64,000 bases of DNA from Hesseltinella vesiculosa (GCA_002104935.1 MCGT01000018.1:186001-250000); one strand, 5' to 3'; shown: positions 43,565-56,353, counted from the stretch's first letter. Made by a program: numbers and translations. The notes: generated by a model from the letters alone, not told the origin.

Positions 43565-44629
43565 ATCACGGGTCCCTCCGTTTGTGCAATGATTTTCTTG
43601 GGATGGCCAGGGTTGAAGAAGAGCGAGACTTCCACCAAAGCGTCAGGTTTCAGACATGGTTTTACTTTTTTTTTTTCCTTGCCGTCACTCTTCTGTGCCT
43701 CTGAAATTTGGTCACGCCAAAAAAAAAAAGCAACGATTTTTTTCATATTGTTGTCTCATGTTGAAAACAAATGGCTAAATCCAAAGAAAGTACACCCCCT
43801 TCCACAGGCAAAACACGTCTAGGGAAAGGCACGTCCATTTTTTGATTTTGAAAAAAAAATTATCAGGTGGCAGGCCAGGAGCCTGCTCTCTCTCTCTCTC
43901 TGTTTTTTTAAAGCGAGGAAGCTAACCCGAGAATATGACGAGAAGCCAAACCTTTTCCAAGCAAGGAAAACAGTGAGTAACATCGCGGATTTGTACTCGG
44001 CATGCTTACACATGCTGGTCTTTACAGCATTTCTACAAATGACGTTATTACGATACGAGCACATCCGTTCGAAGTTGTACTCTCTGGGACAGCCGAGCGA
44101 AGAGCTAGAAGGTTATTTATTCACGGCTCTAAATAAAACTCTGAAAACCGAGGGCAGCCATCTCTAGCGCCCCAGCCTGTAGGAAAAACGCCGCAGGTGG
44201 AAAGCGAAGGCGCCGAAAGCATACAAATCAAACCACCACACTTGTGAGGTATGGGGAGATCTATCATTGGTTTGACAGGTCATTGCCAACCTCATCGACA
44301 GCAATACTGTTATCAATAGGCTCATGCTTTTGCTCGCGTCAGCTCTTTCCATGTCTCTGAACCATTCGTCTAGCGGGAGAGTCTAATTTGAGCGGGACCT
44401 TTACAATTGGGTTTATTCATTCAGGGGTGATATGGCGCTCAATGTGTGTTCCAGGCAGTGTTTGGAGGTTTCATGTACCAATTGGATGCGTGAGGGCAAT
44501 GCACGCTCTTCATTTCATCAGAAAAAAAAAATGTTGTGGAAAAGACAAGCCTCCTTTTTTTACGGCCCGATTTTTTTTCCCTCCTTCCTTTACTTTTTTT
44601 TTTTTTCCTTCTTTTAACATTTTGTCACC
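43565..44629. other. 1.1-kb intergenic region
   Basis: 3' flank of IF1, then AT-rich sequence with a (CT)n run near 43885 and only short frames. The T-rich stretch just before 44630 is the IMP3 promoter. Nothing else recognised. Confidence 0.45.
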
Positions 44630-45288
44630 ATGCGTCAACTCAAACATCATGAACAAAAGCTACTGAAAAAGGTCGATTTTCTTCAATGGAAAAAGGATGA
44701 TACCATCCGAGAAATTAAAGTGATCCGACGCTATCATTTGCAACAACGCGAAGATTACCACAAGTAAGATATCGATCGAAAGCGATCCATGACGCTGATG
44801 ACTCCCTTTCGTTTTATAGATACAACAAACTGGCCGGCAGCATCAAACAGTTGGCGAATCGCATCTCGTTACTGGATGCCCGTGATCCTGTACGAGCTGA
44901 ACAAGAAAAAGCCTTGCTTGAAAAGCTGTACAATCTAGGGATCATCAGCTCAACCAGCAAATTCAGCGACTGCAACAAAGTGACGGTGTCTGCATTCTGC
45001 CGCCGACGACTCCCCATTGTGATGTGCCGATTGAAGATGGCTGAAACTGTCAAGGAAGCAGTGACATTTGTCGAACAAGGTCATGTCCGTGTGGGACCTA
45101 AAACTATCAATGATCCTGCATTTATGGTGAACCGCAACATGGAAGACTTTGTCACCTGGGTCGACACCTCCAAGATCAAACGCAAGATCCTCAAGTACAA
45201 CGACAAGGTAATCATCCTGTTTAAAAAGCTAGAATCAAAAGAACTCACCATTTTCTTCTTCCAGCTCGACGACTTTGACTTGCTGTAG
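44630..45288 (+). CDS. IMP3: U3 snoRNP protein Imp3, 181 aa
   Basis: Exons 44630-44763, 44820-45207 and 45265-45288. It begins [20 protein letters not shown], the Imp3 signature, then [19 protein letters not shown]. An S4-type RNA-binding domain follows ([30 protein letters not shown]), then [20 protein letters not shown]. Imp3 sits in the small-subunit processome and helps U3 snoRNA pair with pre-18S rRNA. The last exon codes for only seven residues (LDDFDLL) and would be lost if the short intron were missed. Length matches yeast Imp3 (183). Confidence 0.95.
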
Positions 45289-45529
45289 ATTGCATACTTC
45301 CCTTCTTTCCTTCATTATCATTATTCTTACGCTTTCATTAAAATTGTACCATAGTCAACATTGGAAATAGTGTTCTCTTTATTTTTATTCGAAACATGTG
45401 ATTGAGACTAATCTTTTTTTTAAACAACTAGGTTGAAGTAGTAAGGTAAGTGAGGGCCAAGCTAAATGAAAAAGAAAAAAAAAAGGGGGGGTGATGCTGG
45501 AGGACTGGAAGGCTTGATTCATTCGAAGC

Positions 45530-47002
45530 TTATTCCCTAAAAAGAAAAAGAGGTCAGCTTCGTTATGACAGAGGTGAGGTCCTTTTACCTGTCCGAAGCA
45601 TCACGATCACGAGGAGAGCCAGCGCTAGCAGGGGAAGGGCTGCGGGCACGGTCGGGCGTGGGAGAACGAGAGCGAGAGCGAGAGCGGGAACGGGGTGAAC
45701 GAGGCGAACGAGAACGCGAACGCGAGCCGGAGACCGAGCGGCTGCGATCACGACGAGAGCGGCGAGGAGAACGAGAACGCGAACGAGATGGGCTCTTCGA
45801 GTTGCGACGTTCACGACGGAACTACAAGGAAAAGGCGTGATCAGCATGGCGGGACTGGCTTTTTCGCATGCAGCTTACCATAGTGAGCTTGATGCGTTGG
45901 CCGTTCAATTCTCGGTCGTTCATCTTCTTCAAAGCGTATTCCATGTCATCAGGATCAGCAAAATCGACGACGCTGAAAAAAAAAAGTAAATGAGCTCCTT
46001 TTTTGCCTAGACCTGCGTTGCTTTTACCCTTGACCAGGGCGTGGGTTATCGACATCAGCATAGAGGATTTCGCCAGCCTTGCGCATCATGTCCTTGAGAT
46101 CCTAAAGAGAGAAAGATAAAAGGCAATAAAAATAGCCATGGCCAAGAATAATAAAAAGTAAAACGCAGCCAGGGACAAGAAGCCAAAAAGAAGAGACAAG
46201 AGATCAGCAAACGGTCAAGCAACAAATCCAAGTCGGCAAAAAAAAAAAAAAAAAAAAAAACGGCAGGCAAGCAGGAGGGAGAGAGTGAGGGAGGTCGCCA
46301 GAAGACCAAAAAAAAAAAAAAAAAGGCCCGGCATTGTCCCAAGGTCATCATCCAGCCAAAAAAGAAGGCCATAGGTCATTCATCAATCCAACAGAAGGAA
46401 GAGAGAAGCCAAACCATCAATTTTTTTTTCTTTCGCAGCCAAAATGAATCATATCAAGGGAAGCCCAACCCAATCACCACCCAAAAAACGAAAAAAAAAC
46501 CGGAAAGGGGGAGGGAGCCTGCTTGTCCAGGATGCCAAAGGGGAAACAAAAACGTACCTGCCAGTTGGAGCCAGGAGCAATGTTTTCGACCAACAATCTG
46601 TAACGAGAGGTGGAGCGACGAGGACGACGGGCATTGCTGCTGCTATGACATATTAAAATATGAGTCATCTCCTATTTTCTATCGAGGAGGTCATGTCATC
46701 TTACCGTTCATCTTGGAATTCACGGCGGGGGCCACGGGCCAATTCGACAATGATACTATACAACATGCGTTTTTAGGGTCTTTCGATAGAAGCAGGGCTG
46801 CTTACCGTTCACCGAGGAACTTGGAGCCATCGAATTCGTAAACGGCATCACGAGCATCACGGGAGCTCTTGAATTCAACAAATCCAAAGCCGTTCTTCAA
46901 GTTCACTTCACGGATATCACCATAGTTCTTGAACAAGCGTTCTAAATCACGAGTACGGGCATCTCGGGGAATGCGACCAATATAAACACGGGTGGATGAC
47001 AT
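45530..47002 (-). CDS. SR-family splicing factor, two RRMs plus RS tail, 246 aa
   Basis: Exons 47002-46806, 46755-46705, 46642-46558, 46101-46028, 45972-45879, 45821-45589 and probably 45536-45530. RRM1 spans exons 1-2 (RVYIGRIPRDARTRDLERLF, GFGFVEF). RRM2 spans exons 3-5 (YRLLVENIAPGSNWQDLKDM, then VVDFADPDDMEYALKKM) with the SR-type pseudo-RRM layout. The tail is Ser/Arg dipeptides. It resembles fission yeast Srp2 and animal SRSF4/5/6. The last 7-nt exon is inferred from a clear donor (AGGTAAAAG) and acceptor (TTTTTAG). Without it the protein stops at the same Arg one residue earlier. The 456-nt intron 3 is by far the longest in the gene. Confidence 0.88.
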
Positions 47003-47170
47003 GTTTCTGAAGATATAAAGAAAAACAGAAAGAAAAACAACAAAAGCGGACGAAGGCTTTTTCTTTGATTAGCCTCTGGACCAATCACAGCCCCTGAGGG
47101 AGTTTGATTTCAAAACGCTTGCTTGGTTCTTTTCCCAGAGACTCTTTTTCACCCGTCAAACGTTTGAGCC
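47003..47170. promoter_or_regulatory. divergent promoter, SR protein / SWIM-RING protein
   Basis: 168 bases between two head-to-head start codons. It contains CCAATCAC near 47090, a CCAAT-type element. Confidence 0.5.
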
Positions 47171-48677
47171 ATGGTAACTGATTTTTGTTTTACTCGTCCT
47201 TCTACTTATCATGCTGGTCTTTTGTGTAGGGACGAAATGCTATGTCGGAAAAAGCAGTGACGTCGGAACGACAGCTGCGACCACGAATAAACGTACGTGT
47301 CGCCTACCAGACCTTCATTTCGTAATGTATTCACGCTGTTGTTTACTAGATGAAAGCTGCTGCCGGCGCACTCAAACCTGTGCCAACGGTGCGTATTACC
47401 AAGAAAAAGGTAGATCTCCCAGCCTCAAGCGTCACGGACTTGTTGGATTCACCTCTTTTTAATTATAAAGACTCCCGCGAAGCATGCTGCAAAACCGATC
47501 GCAAGCCAAGATGATCAGCAGGTGACTTTTTTTAAGAATGTAATGCATCCAGTTCGTATTAACGCTACTTTTGATTCTCTTAGATGGCTGCTGGGCCCTC
47601 GACGAGTGCTTCTGCCCAAATTACCCCCAACGTAAGCACACCTGCTGTCAAGCGACCCAGTGCCAAAAAGATCACGTCTGTGCCTTCCAACTCCCGCTTG
47701 ATGAGCCTCATCACTGACGAGGTAAATCACACAAGAAAAAAAAATAGCCTAGACAGGGTTGTTTGATGTTTGCATTGTAGCAATCCAGCGACATTGTCAT
47801 GCGCGCCATTAAAGAAAAGCTCTACATTCTCAATGGCCATGACCAACCTCCTTTGGTGGGCCCCAACACGTTTGAGTTCAAAGTCTCTGGATGCACTGGC
47901 AATGTAATGGGGTGGATCACTCAACAGTCCGTTCCTGACGCGTTTAGTTTGATTAGATTTACAAAGTGACGATTGGGCCCAAGGTGAAGTGCAGCTGCCG
48001 TGATTATATCTTCCGCCGTCGCCACTGCAAGCACATCATGATGATCTTGTTAAAATATTTCCATTGTCCTCCCAATTCCCACCTGTTTGAAACTCTCAGC
48101 CCTTCCCACCATGACCTGTCGGCCCTCGCCACCAACATGCCTCCCGATCCAAGCGCTCTCGTGACGAATGCCGTGCGCATGGCCATCCGCGAGAAACTCG
48201 AGGGCAAGCCTGTCGAGCCACTCCCTGGTGCTGACCGGTAGGTGTCTCTTTTGTCATGTGCGTAGTAGGAGAGCTTACCTTTCTCTGCTTTAGTCGACCA
48301 TTGGACACCTCCGACTGCCCTATCTGTTGCGACGAGTTTGATGCTGCCCTGCTGGACCAAATCATTTACTGTCGTGTGTGCGGTAACAATGTGCATGCTG
48401 ATTGCTTTGCTCGATGGAGAGCCACTGGCCGAAGCCAGATCTCTTGTGTCTTCTGCCGTTCGCCCTGGGAACCACCCACCAAAAAAGTTGCCAAACCTGC
48501 CCGTGGCCCTGAAGGCTATGTCAACGTTGGCAAGATTCTGAATACTCCCGAACGCCGTGGTAAGTCCTTTTGAAAATTGGGGTGCGGAAAGGAACGGGTG
48601 CATTGACCACTTTTATTTTTTTTCCAGTCTACAGCCGCCGTGTCGACGATGTCGATGACGAACCCCACCATACCTAG
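47171..48677 (+). CDS. SWIM and RING zinc-finger protein (ZSWIM2/MEX-like E3 ligase), 344 aa
   Basis: Exons 47171-47173, 47230-47292, 47350-47409, 47471-47521, 47584-47721, 47781-47903, 47957-48237, 48294-48559 and 48628-48677. The N-terminus is basic and low-complexity. The SWIM finger is at about residues 170-190 (VKCSCRDYIFRRRHCKHIMM: CxC, then CxH). A RING-type finger follows at about 250-300 (CPICCDEFDAAL, CRVCGNNVHADCFARW, CVFCRSPW). This pair occurs in ubiquitin ligases of the ZSWIM2/MEX type. Exons 1-6 join in phase 0. The start is uncertain: exon 1 is only the ATG, and an internal ATG in exon 2 (MSEKAVTSE) could serve instead. Confidence 0.8.
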
Positions 48678-48942
48678 GACTGCCTGGTACAAACCATGTC
48701 TAACGCCTCCCTCTCTAACATAGCTTATTCCCCTTTCCCAGTTCCCTCCCCTCTCTGTTTTGTCGGTGTTCAGCCAGACTGAAAAAGAAAAATAAAAAAG
48801 AAGTCCTTTGCATGAGTCAAAAAAAAAAAAAAACGTTCCAGCGTTGCCTCGGCGTTTGAAAATGGGTGGGTTTCCCCAAAGTGGCGGCGATTCTTTCTTC
48901 CCTTCTTTTTCTTCTGCTTCACCCCCCTTGTCATAATTAGCC

Positions 48943-50186
48943 ATGCAGCGACCCATCCACATCCTGGGAAGACGATCATTCCACCATACATCACGCACAT
49001 TCACGCCTCGGCGACCAATACCACCAGCCCAGGCCTCTGAATTAATACCGAAACGACACAACATCCCTCAGGATGTGGCCGCCTTGGAACAGGAACTGTT
49101 TGAAGTAATGTCAAGGCCACCCCAGATCAAAGTGTCCTATGCCAAACCATTGCTATTTGGTGTATGCGCGTGTGCTGGCTCATTTTTGGTGGCTGGTGTG
49201 GTCTTTGAACGGCAGCAAGAAACCGCTTGGCAACGTCTGTCGGTTCGGTTTCGTCAGAAACGCACAGAATTGGCTCGTTGGCTTGGACGACAACGCCTCC
49301 CCGACGATGAGCAGCCTACCATGAAGGAGTTATGGATAGAAAAGAAAAAGATGATGATTGAGAAGCGGCAACTGTGGCTGGATGCCATGTACGTACGATT
49401 CCAGCGACTGCAAGACGTGTATGGCCTGCCCGAAAGCGTCAAACGGGCTGTGCTGATGGTGTGCAACAAGTATGCGTCGATGACCGAGAGCGAACGAACC
49501 CTGGCAGCTTTGGTCGGTATCAATGTCCTGGTGTTTGGGGCCTGGCAAGTGCCTCGATGGACACCGTTCATGTCCCGTTGGTTTTTGCACCACCCTGGTG
49601 GCAGCCACCCAATCACCCTGGTGACCAGCTGCTTCTCCCACAAGGAAGGGCTCCACCTGGCCTTCAACATGGTGGGTCTCTGGTCATTTGGCGGTCTGAT
49701 GCATGATTACCTCGGTCGTGAACAATTTCTGGCCATGTATCTCTCCACCGGCATTGGTGCCAATATGGTAAGCCACACCATGAGCCTGGCGCTTCGTCAT
49801 TCCCGCCCGTTACTGCCCAGTCTCGGTGCGAGTGGGGCTCTTTATGGCCTCCTTGCTGGTACAGCCTATCTCCAACCCAATGCCAGTGTCTCGCTCATCT
49901 TTTTACCCATGGTGCCTATCAAGCTGGGGTAAAAAAAAGAAAGAAAGAAAAGGTGCTTGGGGCCTATTGATCCTGATTTCCTTTTCAATTTAGTTACGCC
50001 CTGCCAGCTATGATGGGCTTTGACTTGGCCGGGATTCTGTTGAAATGGAAAATGTTTGATCACTTTGCTCACTTGGCTGGCGCCTCCATTGGCTTGGGCT
50101 ACATGGCCTATGGCCCGCAATACATCTGGTCTCCTTTGATTCACCGCATTGAACAAGCCAGACACCACCATAGACAAGAAGCCTAA
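48943..50186 (+). CDS. PCP1: mitochondrial rhomboid protease (PARL/Pcp1 type), 392 aa
   Basis: Exons 48943-49928 and 49994-50186. An Arg-rich presequence (MQRPIHILGRRSFHHTSRTF) precedes an isolated membrane segment near 67-85, then a rhomboid core. The catalytic Ser is in SLGASGALYG (about 297) and the catalytic His in FDHFAHLAGASIG (about 353). The HLAFNMVGLWSFGG block before it is the family's conserved loop. The extra N-terminal helix is the PARL/Pcp1 layout. It cleaves inner-membrane proteins such as Mgm1/OPA1 and cytochrome c peroxidase in yeast. Confidence 0.93.
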
Positions 50187-50501
50187 GCATCTCTCCTCCA
50201 TTCTCTCTAGTAGCCTTGTCTTCTCAATGGCTGAATAAAGGAATTGCGCCGCTAACAATTTTTTTGGAGCGTTTTTATTGGGTTTCGCGGTCCAAACAGG
50301 TTTCTCCCCGTGAAATGTGCCACTCGCAAACAATCACGGTCACGCCTAACGGCAGTCAGTTTTTTGTCAGCAAGACGCGACTCGCTTTTTTTTTTTTTTT
50401 TTGCCCATTAAAAAAAAAAATTCCTGTCGCTTCCTCAAATCCCCTTTTTCTCTCCCTTTTCCTTTCTCTTTACCCTAATTACTCTATTGTATCGATCAAA
50501 G
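50187..50501. other. intergenic, promoter of RNR1
   Basis: AATAAAGG near 50234 is the likely rhomboid polyadenylation signal. Long T and A runs follow, then a pyrimidine-rich leader. No clear MCB element (ACGCGT) was found. Confidence 0.45.
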
Positions 50502-53226
50502 ATGTTTGTGTTTAAACGAGGTATGTCGTCCTTTTTCTCGTTTCCTTGGCCAGCGTCAGGAACTGATGTTATTTTTTTATCATGATGAATAGATGGCCGC
50601 AAAGAAGGTGTTCTTTTTGACAAGATCACCTCTCGCATCAACAAACTCTGTGATGGTTTGAATGAAAAATACGTGATGCCTCCTCAGATTGCTCAAAAGG
50701 TAAAATGAAAAAGAAGTGATTGGCCATTCACTCGTGGTTTTCGTCATGGAAAAGGTGGTGAGTGGGATGTATCAAGGGATCACCACGGTCGAACTGGATA
50801 ACCTGGCTGCCGAGACGGCGGCGTACATGACCACGTCGCACCCTGATTATGCTATCTTGGCTGCTCGTATTGCTGTGTCCAACTTGCACAAGGAAACCGA
50901 AGAAAACTTCAGTGCGGTGGTGGAAATGCTCTACAACCATACGCACCCCAAGCTCAAGATCCACAACCCATTGGTGTCCAAGGATCTTTATGAACTGGCC
51001 ACGGGGGAAGCCAAGGATCGCATCAATGGTGCGCTGGATTACACCCGTGATTATGACTTCAACTTCTTTGGCTTCAAAACCCTGGAACGCAGCTATCTGT
51101 TGAAGATCAACAATGCTACTGTCGAGCGCCCTCAACACATGATCATGCGTGTGGCCCTTGGTATCCATGGTTCCGATATCGATAGTGCTATCCAAACTTA
51201 TGACTTGATGTCTCGCAAGTACTTTACCCATGCCACACCTACGCTGTTCAACGCTGGCACGCCCCGTCCCCAACTCTCCAGCTGCTACTTGGTCAACATG
51301 AAAGATGACAGGTATGCCTTGTAGCCACCTACCGGCGCGGCCCTGACCCTGTCCTTTTTTCTATCTCCATTTTAGTATCGAAGGCATCTATGATACCTTG
51401 ATGACCTGTGCCCAGATCTCCAAATCAGCCGGCGGTGTAGGCGTCAGTTTCCAAAAGATCCGCGGCTCTGGCTCGTACATTGCTGGCACCAACGGCACCT
51501 CCAACGGCATTGTGCCCATGCTGCGTGTGTACAACGACACGGCTCGCTTTGTGACCCAGGGTGGCGGTAAACGCAACGGCAGCTTTGCCATGTACTTGGA
51601 ACCCTGGCATGTGGATGTGTTTGACTTCTTGGACCTGCGCAAGAACTCGGGCAAGGAAGAACTGCGTGCACGTGACCTGTTCCTGGGGCTCTGGATCCCT
51701 GACCTGTTCATGAAACGTGTCGAAGCCAATGGCACCTGGTCTCTCTTCTGCCCCAACGAAGCCCCGGGTTTGGATCAAGCCTATGGCCCAGCCTTTGAAG
51801 AGCTGTACCTCCGCTATGAACGTGAAGGCCGCGCCCGCCGAACCGTCGAAGCTCAAAAGCTTTGGTTCGCTATTCTCGACGCCCAGATCGAAACGGGTAT
51901 GCCCTACATGATGTACAAAGGTAAGCCTTGCAAGAAATCCTCTGCCCTTCCTGACCTTTTCCTCCTTAGATGCCTGCAACCAAAAATCCAACCAAAAGAA
52001 CTTGGGCACGATCACCTGTTCCAACCTGTGCACAGGTAAATCATTTCCAGAAGGCGTGGCATGATCACTCACTTTTTTTTTTTTTTCCCTAGAAATCGTC
52101 GAATACACCGCTCCTGATGAGGTGGCTGTGTGCAATCTGGCTTCCCTGGCCCTTCCCAAATTTGTTGACACAGAAAACAAGGTGTTTGACTTTAACAAGC
52201 TGCACGACGTTGTCAAGGTGGTCACCCACAACCTGAACAAGGTCATTGATGTGAACCACTATCCAGTGGAAGAAGCCCGAAAGAGCAACATGCGCCATCG
52301 CCCTGTGGGTCTCGGCGTCCAAGGTCTGGCCGACGCCTTCTTGCTGCTGCGCTTGCCATTCGAATCGCCCGAAGCCCGCCAATTGAACAAGGATATTTTT
52401 GAAACCATCTACCACGCAGCACTGGAAGCGTCTTGCGACATTGCTACCAAGGTTGGTGCCTACGAAAGCTTCCCTGGCTCGCCCATCAGCCAAGGCGTCT
52501 TCCAGTTCGACATGTGGGACGTCAAGCCCTCTGACCGCTGGGACTGGGAGGCCCTCCGAGCTCGCGTCGTCAAGCACGGTGTTCGCAACTCCCTGCTTGT
52601 CGCCCCCATGCCCACCGCCAGCACCAGCCAAATCCTCGGCAACAACGAATGTTTTGAACCTTACACCAGCAACATCTACACCCGCCGTGTCCTGAGCGGG
52701 GAATTCCAAGTGGTCGTAAGTCCCGCCAGTTCTCTCTCATCTAACGCTCAACACCCGATCCTTTTAGAACCATCACTTGCTCAAGGATTTAATTGACCGT
52801 GGCCTTTGGAATGAGCAAACCAAGAACATGATCATCGCCCACAACGGCAGTGTGCAAAACGTGCCGTCCATTCCCGACGACCTCAAGGCTCTTTACAAGA
52901 CCGTGTGGGAAATCTCTCAACGGGTGATCATCGACATGGCTGCCGATCGTGGTGCTTTTATCGATCAGTCCCAATCCATGAACTTGTTCACTGGCGAGCC
53001 TACCTTTGGCAAGCTGACCTCCATGCACTTTTACGCCTGGAAAAAGGGCCTCAAGACCGGCATGTACTACCTACGATCACGCCCTGCTGTCGATGCCATC
53101 AAATTCACCGTTGATCAATTGGCGCTCAAGTCTGCGGCTGAAGCAAGCGAACAAAACGAAGACAACTTGGCAGCCATGCAATGCTCATTGGACAATCCCG
53201 ATGCGTGCTTGATGTGCAGCGGTTAA
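50502..53226 (+). CDS. RNR1: ribonucleoside-diphosphate reductase large subunit, 791 aa
   Basis: Seven exons: 50502-50520, 50593-50699, 50755-51311, 51376-51920, 51970-52035, 52093-52715 and 52768-53226. An ATP-cone ([20 protein letters not shown]) leads into the class Ia core: [20 protein letters not shown] (redox Cys), LYN-type NLCTEIVEY (thiyl Cys) and [20 protein letters not shown]. The C-terminal tail ends CLMCSG with the shuttle CxxC. It reduces ribonucleotides to deoxyribonucleotides with a small-subunit radical. The 19-nt first exon splits the ATP-cone. Codon use is strongly biased, as in RPL18, suggesting high expression. Slightly shorter than yeast Rnr1 (888). Confidence 0.97.
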
Positions 53227-53446
53227 ACCATCCTCCCCTCCCTTCTCAACTCACCATTTCATACACATTTTTTTTTCTCTCTCTCGCATACACCTCTTCT
53301 CCTCTTTCTTTTTTTATTCACATCACGTTATCCACCTATCATTTTTTTTTATGCTATAAACCTGAGCTTGGTCTCTTTGATTTCACCACTTTTTTCGACC
53401 CAGCCAACGTCTTATTTTCCCGCCAGGTTTTTTTTCTTTCTTGATC

Positions 53447-54178
53447 ATGGACAAAAAGGAAGAGGTCCGACTCTCCAAGCTCATCTCGTATATCCTGCGT
53501 CATGGAGCTGTGAAAGAGAAGCTGGAATTGCTGCCGGATGGTTACATTCGCGTCGATGATTTGGCAAGTGTCCATTTTTTTTTTTTTGAATATCTTCTTG
53601 TGACTGACCTCGGACTGGATTGCATCTAGCTGGCTCGACCAAAACTAAAGGGAGTGAGCTTGGCTATGATGCAGCATCTTGTAGACAACAATGACAAGCA
53701 ACGATTTGCAATGATAAAAGATGAACAGGGTCAATGGCTGATCCGAGCCAATCAGGGCCATTCCCTGCGGCAGGTGCACGTTGACATGGAGCCGCTCACA
53801 ACTGCCTTGGCCACGGTGATTCATGGCACGACGCTGGACAAGTGGGTCAAGATCCAAGCAACGGGTGGCCTCTCACGAATGAATAGGAACCATATCCATT
53901 GCGCAGCAGGCTTGCCCGAGGATGCGGAGGTGAAAAGTGGCATCCGAGCGTCCTGCAACGTGTTGATCTATATTGATATGACCAAGGCCCTGCAAGGTAA
54001 CGGATGGACGAAATCAGAAAGGGAACCAACTTTTTTTTTTTTTTTGTTAGATGGCATCCAATTTTATCGTTCAAGCAATGGTGTGATCTTGACGGATGGT
54101 GTGCAAGGCAAGTTGGCATTGGCGTATTTTAGTAAAGTGGTTGATCGGCAGGGCAACCCAATCGATACGACCAAATAA
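53447..54178 (+). CDS. TPT1: tRNA 2'-phosphotransferase Tpt1/KptA, 203 aa
   Basis: Exons 53447-53563, 53630-53996 and 54051-54178. Key blocks are LSKLISYILRHGA, IRANQGHS, VIHGTT, GGLSRMNRNHIHCA and GVILTDGVQGKL, the active-site set of Tpt1. The enzyme moves the 2'-phosphate left by fungal tRNA ligase onto NAD, giving ADP-ribose cyclic phosphate, the last step of tRNA splicing. Intron 1 starts with GC (TTG/GCAAGTG) rather than GT. Using that site joins DDL to LARPKLKGVS in phase 0, as in other family members. Confidence 0.95.
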
Positions 54179-54343
54179 AGGCTGGTATGCGTGGTATTTA
54201 TTTGAGATGGGGGCATGTTCAGCGAAGGAAAAAAAAAAAAAAAATGGGCCAGTAGCTTCAAGGGGAAAAAAAAAAAAATACACAAAACGTAAAGGGGGAA
54301 TACAACAATAAAATCTAAGAAATAAAAGCAAATGAAGAGAAGA

Positions 54344-56353
54344 TTATTTTCGAACACGATAGGAGTCTGCAGCAGTCAACGGGTCTTCAGGCACAGGACC
54401 ACTTGTCTTTTTTTGGGGTGCCACAGCTTGAGGTGTGACGGAGGGAGCTGGTGTGTTGTATGCCTGAAAAAAAAAAAGAAGGGGGTTGAGCAGGGGTTGT
54501 TTGTATGTGAACCACCCGACTCTTTTTCTCTTTTGACCAAGACTTACATTGTAGTTGGGGTTGGATGTGGTGCGGCCGGAAGTAGGCGTGGTGCGGGAGG
54601 GATAACCATAATCATCGTAATAAGGAGAAGAGGAGGGGGTGGGGTTGCCGAGTCGGGGGTTGGCGGCATACGTGGAGGCAGGAGGTGGCGGGTAGCCATT
54701 GGTGGGAGGATAATGCGCAGCTGGGGTGATGTTGTGGGCGTCGGTGGGGACAATATGTGAAGTTTGTTGAGAGGGACCGGAATAATAGTGGGGGGCAGGC
54801 ACGGGAACGTCGAGACCAGCGGAGGGCAGAGAGGTGGTGCGCAGGTTTGGAGGAGGCTGAGTGACGATGGAGGTGACGATGGGAGGCGGGATGGCGTGGG
54901 CGGAGGTCGGCATGGATTGGGGCATGATATGGTGTTGTTGCTGTGGAAGGGGATAAGCTGAGCTGGTGGCTACGGCTGACACAGGGTCGTTGTAGAAAGA
55001 CGGAGCTGCGTCGTGCACATAATCGTATGGACGTGAAGTGGTGGTAGGCGTGACCATGCGGACAGGTGGTTGCTGAGGCATGGCCTGGGTGACAATGTGG
55101 GCAGGCGGAGGATAAGCAGCGGTGGGGTAGGCAGGGTCGTTCCTCCTGGGCGCTGAAGAAGCGGCAATGTTCGTGTTTGAGGACGAGGCCAGGGGATTGC
55201 CATATACTTGCTGCGTGGGGGGAACGAGGGCAGGCTGCTGGTGTAGGGGAGCAGGTTGGATGACGGTGGCAGTGTTGGCGGTCATGGAGCTGTCATACAC
55301 CGCCGCGGAGGATGGGTGGCTGGTGGCGGACTGCATGGTTTGATAGACAGGGCGAACAGGTATCCTCAATGGGACACGCGTCAAGGGGCGGTTCAGAGGC
55401 TGGGCTGGGATATGGGGTTGCTGTGCTTTGGAAAGGTAGAGGTTTTGGTTGTATTGTTGTTGTTGCTGGGCGGCGGCGGCAGCAGCAGCAGCAGCAGCTT
55501 GCTGTTGCTGTTGTTGTCGAGCTGCCTGCTGTTGTTGTTGTTGTTGTTGCTGCTGATAATGCCAGTCATGTTGAGGCTGTGGCTGAGGTGTTGGGTAATG
55601 AGCAACCAAGCCCATGTTCTTGAGCGTGAACTCGACTAATTGAGGGGTGGGCCGAGCACCGTAAGACTTGGCACGGAAGGTATACAGCACTGATTTCCAA
55701 TCGTCAAATTCACGCTTGCGAATGAACAAGGCGAATTTGAGCACTTGCAAGAATTCCAGTTCCATCAGATTCAATTCAAACACTTTCATGCCCGAGATAT
55801 CCGACCATGTCTTATTGGTGAAGGTGTTGTCATCCAAAAACTTGTTGGCTGATTCAAAACAAAAAAGTGAGGACGCTTTTCGTGGTGATGTGATGATTTA
55901 CCCAACATCAGAGCAACAGTGTAAAGACGATATTCAGAGCCTTCGGCACCTCGTAGATAGGGCTGGTTGCGTAAAAGGATGGCGACATATTTAAGGGAGA
56001 GTAACACAACAGATTCAGACAACTGAGTCGCTTGCAATATCTAAAATGAAAAAAAAAGGGGGTGGGTCCCTGAAAGAGAATGGGTGGATGCTTACGGATC
56101 GACAGTATTTTTTAAAAGGATGAGACACACCAGGCTGAGGACCCGAGGAAGAAGGAGTATGACGTTCGTGCCACATGAGATGAACCATGCTGGAAGAGAA
56201 TTCGGCTAGCTCTGGAATGGTCAGGGCCACCGATTGGACTTCCGTGGCACTTGGCAAAGGTTCAGGAGGAACAAAATGGCGAGGAGGCGGCTGATGATAC
56301 AGTGTGGTAGGCCCATCCAAATAGCGTTGCGGCTGTGGTTGTTGAGGATACAT
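54344..56353 (-). CDS. Pho80/Pcl-family cyclin (Clg1-like) with poly-Gln tail, 605 aa
   Basis: Exons 56353-56096, 56040-55902, 55848-54548 and 54463-54344. A cyclin box occupies about residues 45-185 (LAEFSSSMVHLMWHER, SESVVLLSLKYVAILL, VALMLANKFLDDNTFTNKTW, then FELNLMELEFLQVLKFALFI). Such cyclins activate Pho85-type kinases in nutrient and polarity signalling. The long C-terminus is Gln/Ala-rich (55450-55560, CAG/CAA runs) and then Pro/Thr/Ser-rich, as in yeast Clg1. The final intron (54464-54547, 84 nt) has no stop in frame, so it may be retained in some transcripts. Confidence 0.88.
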
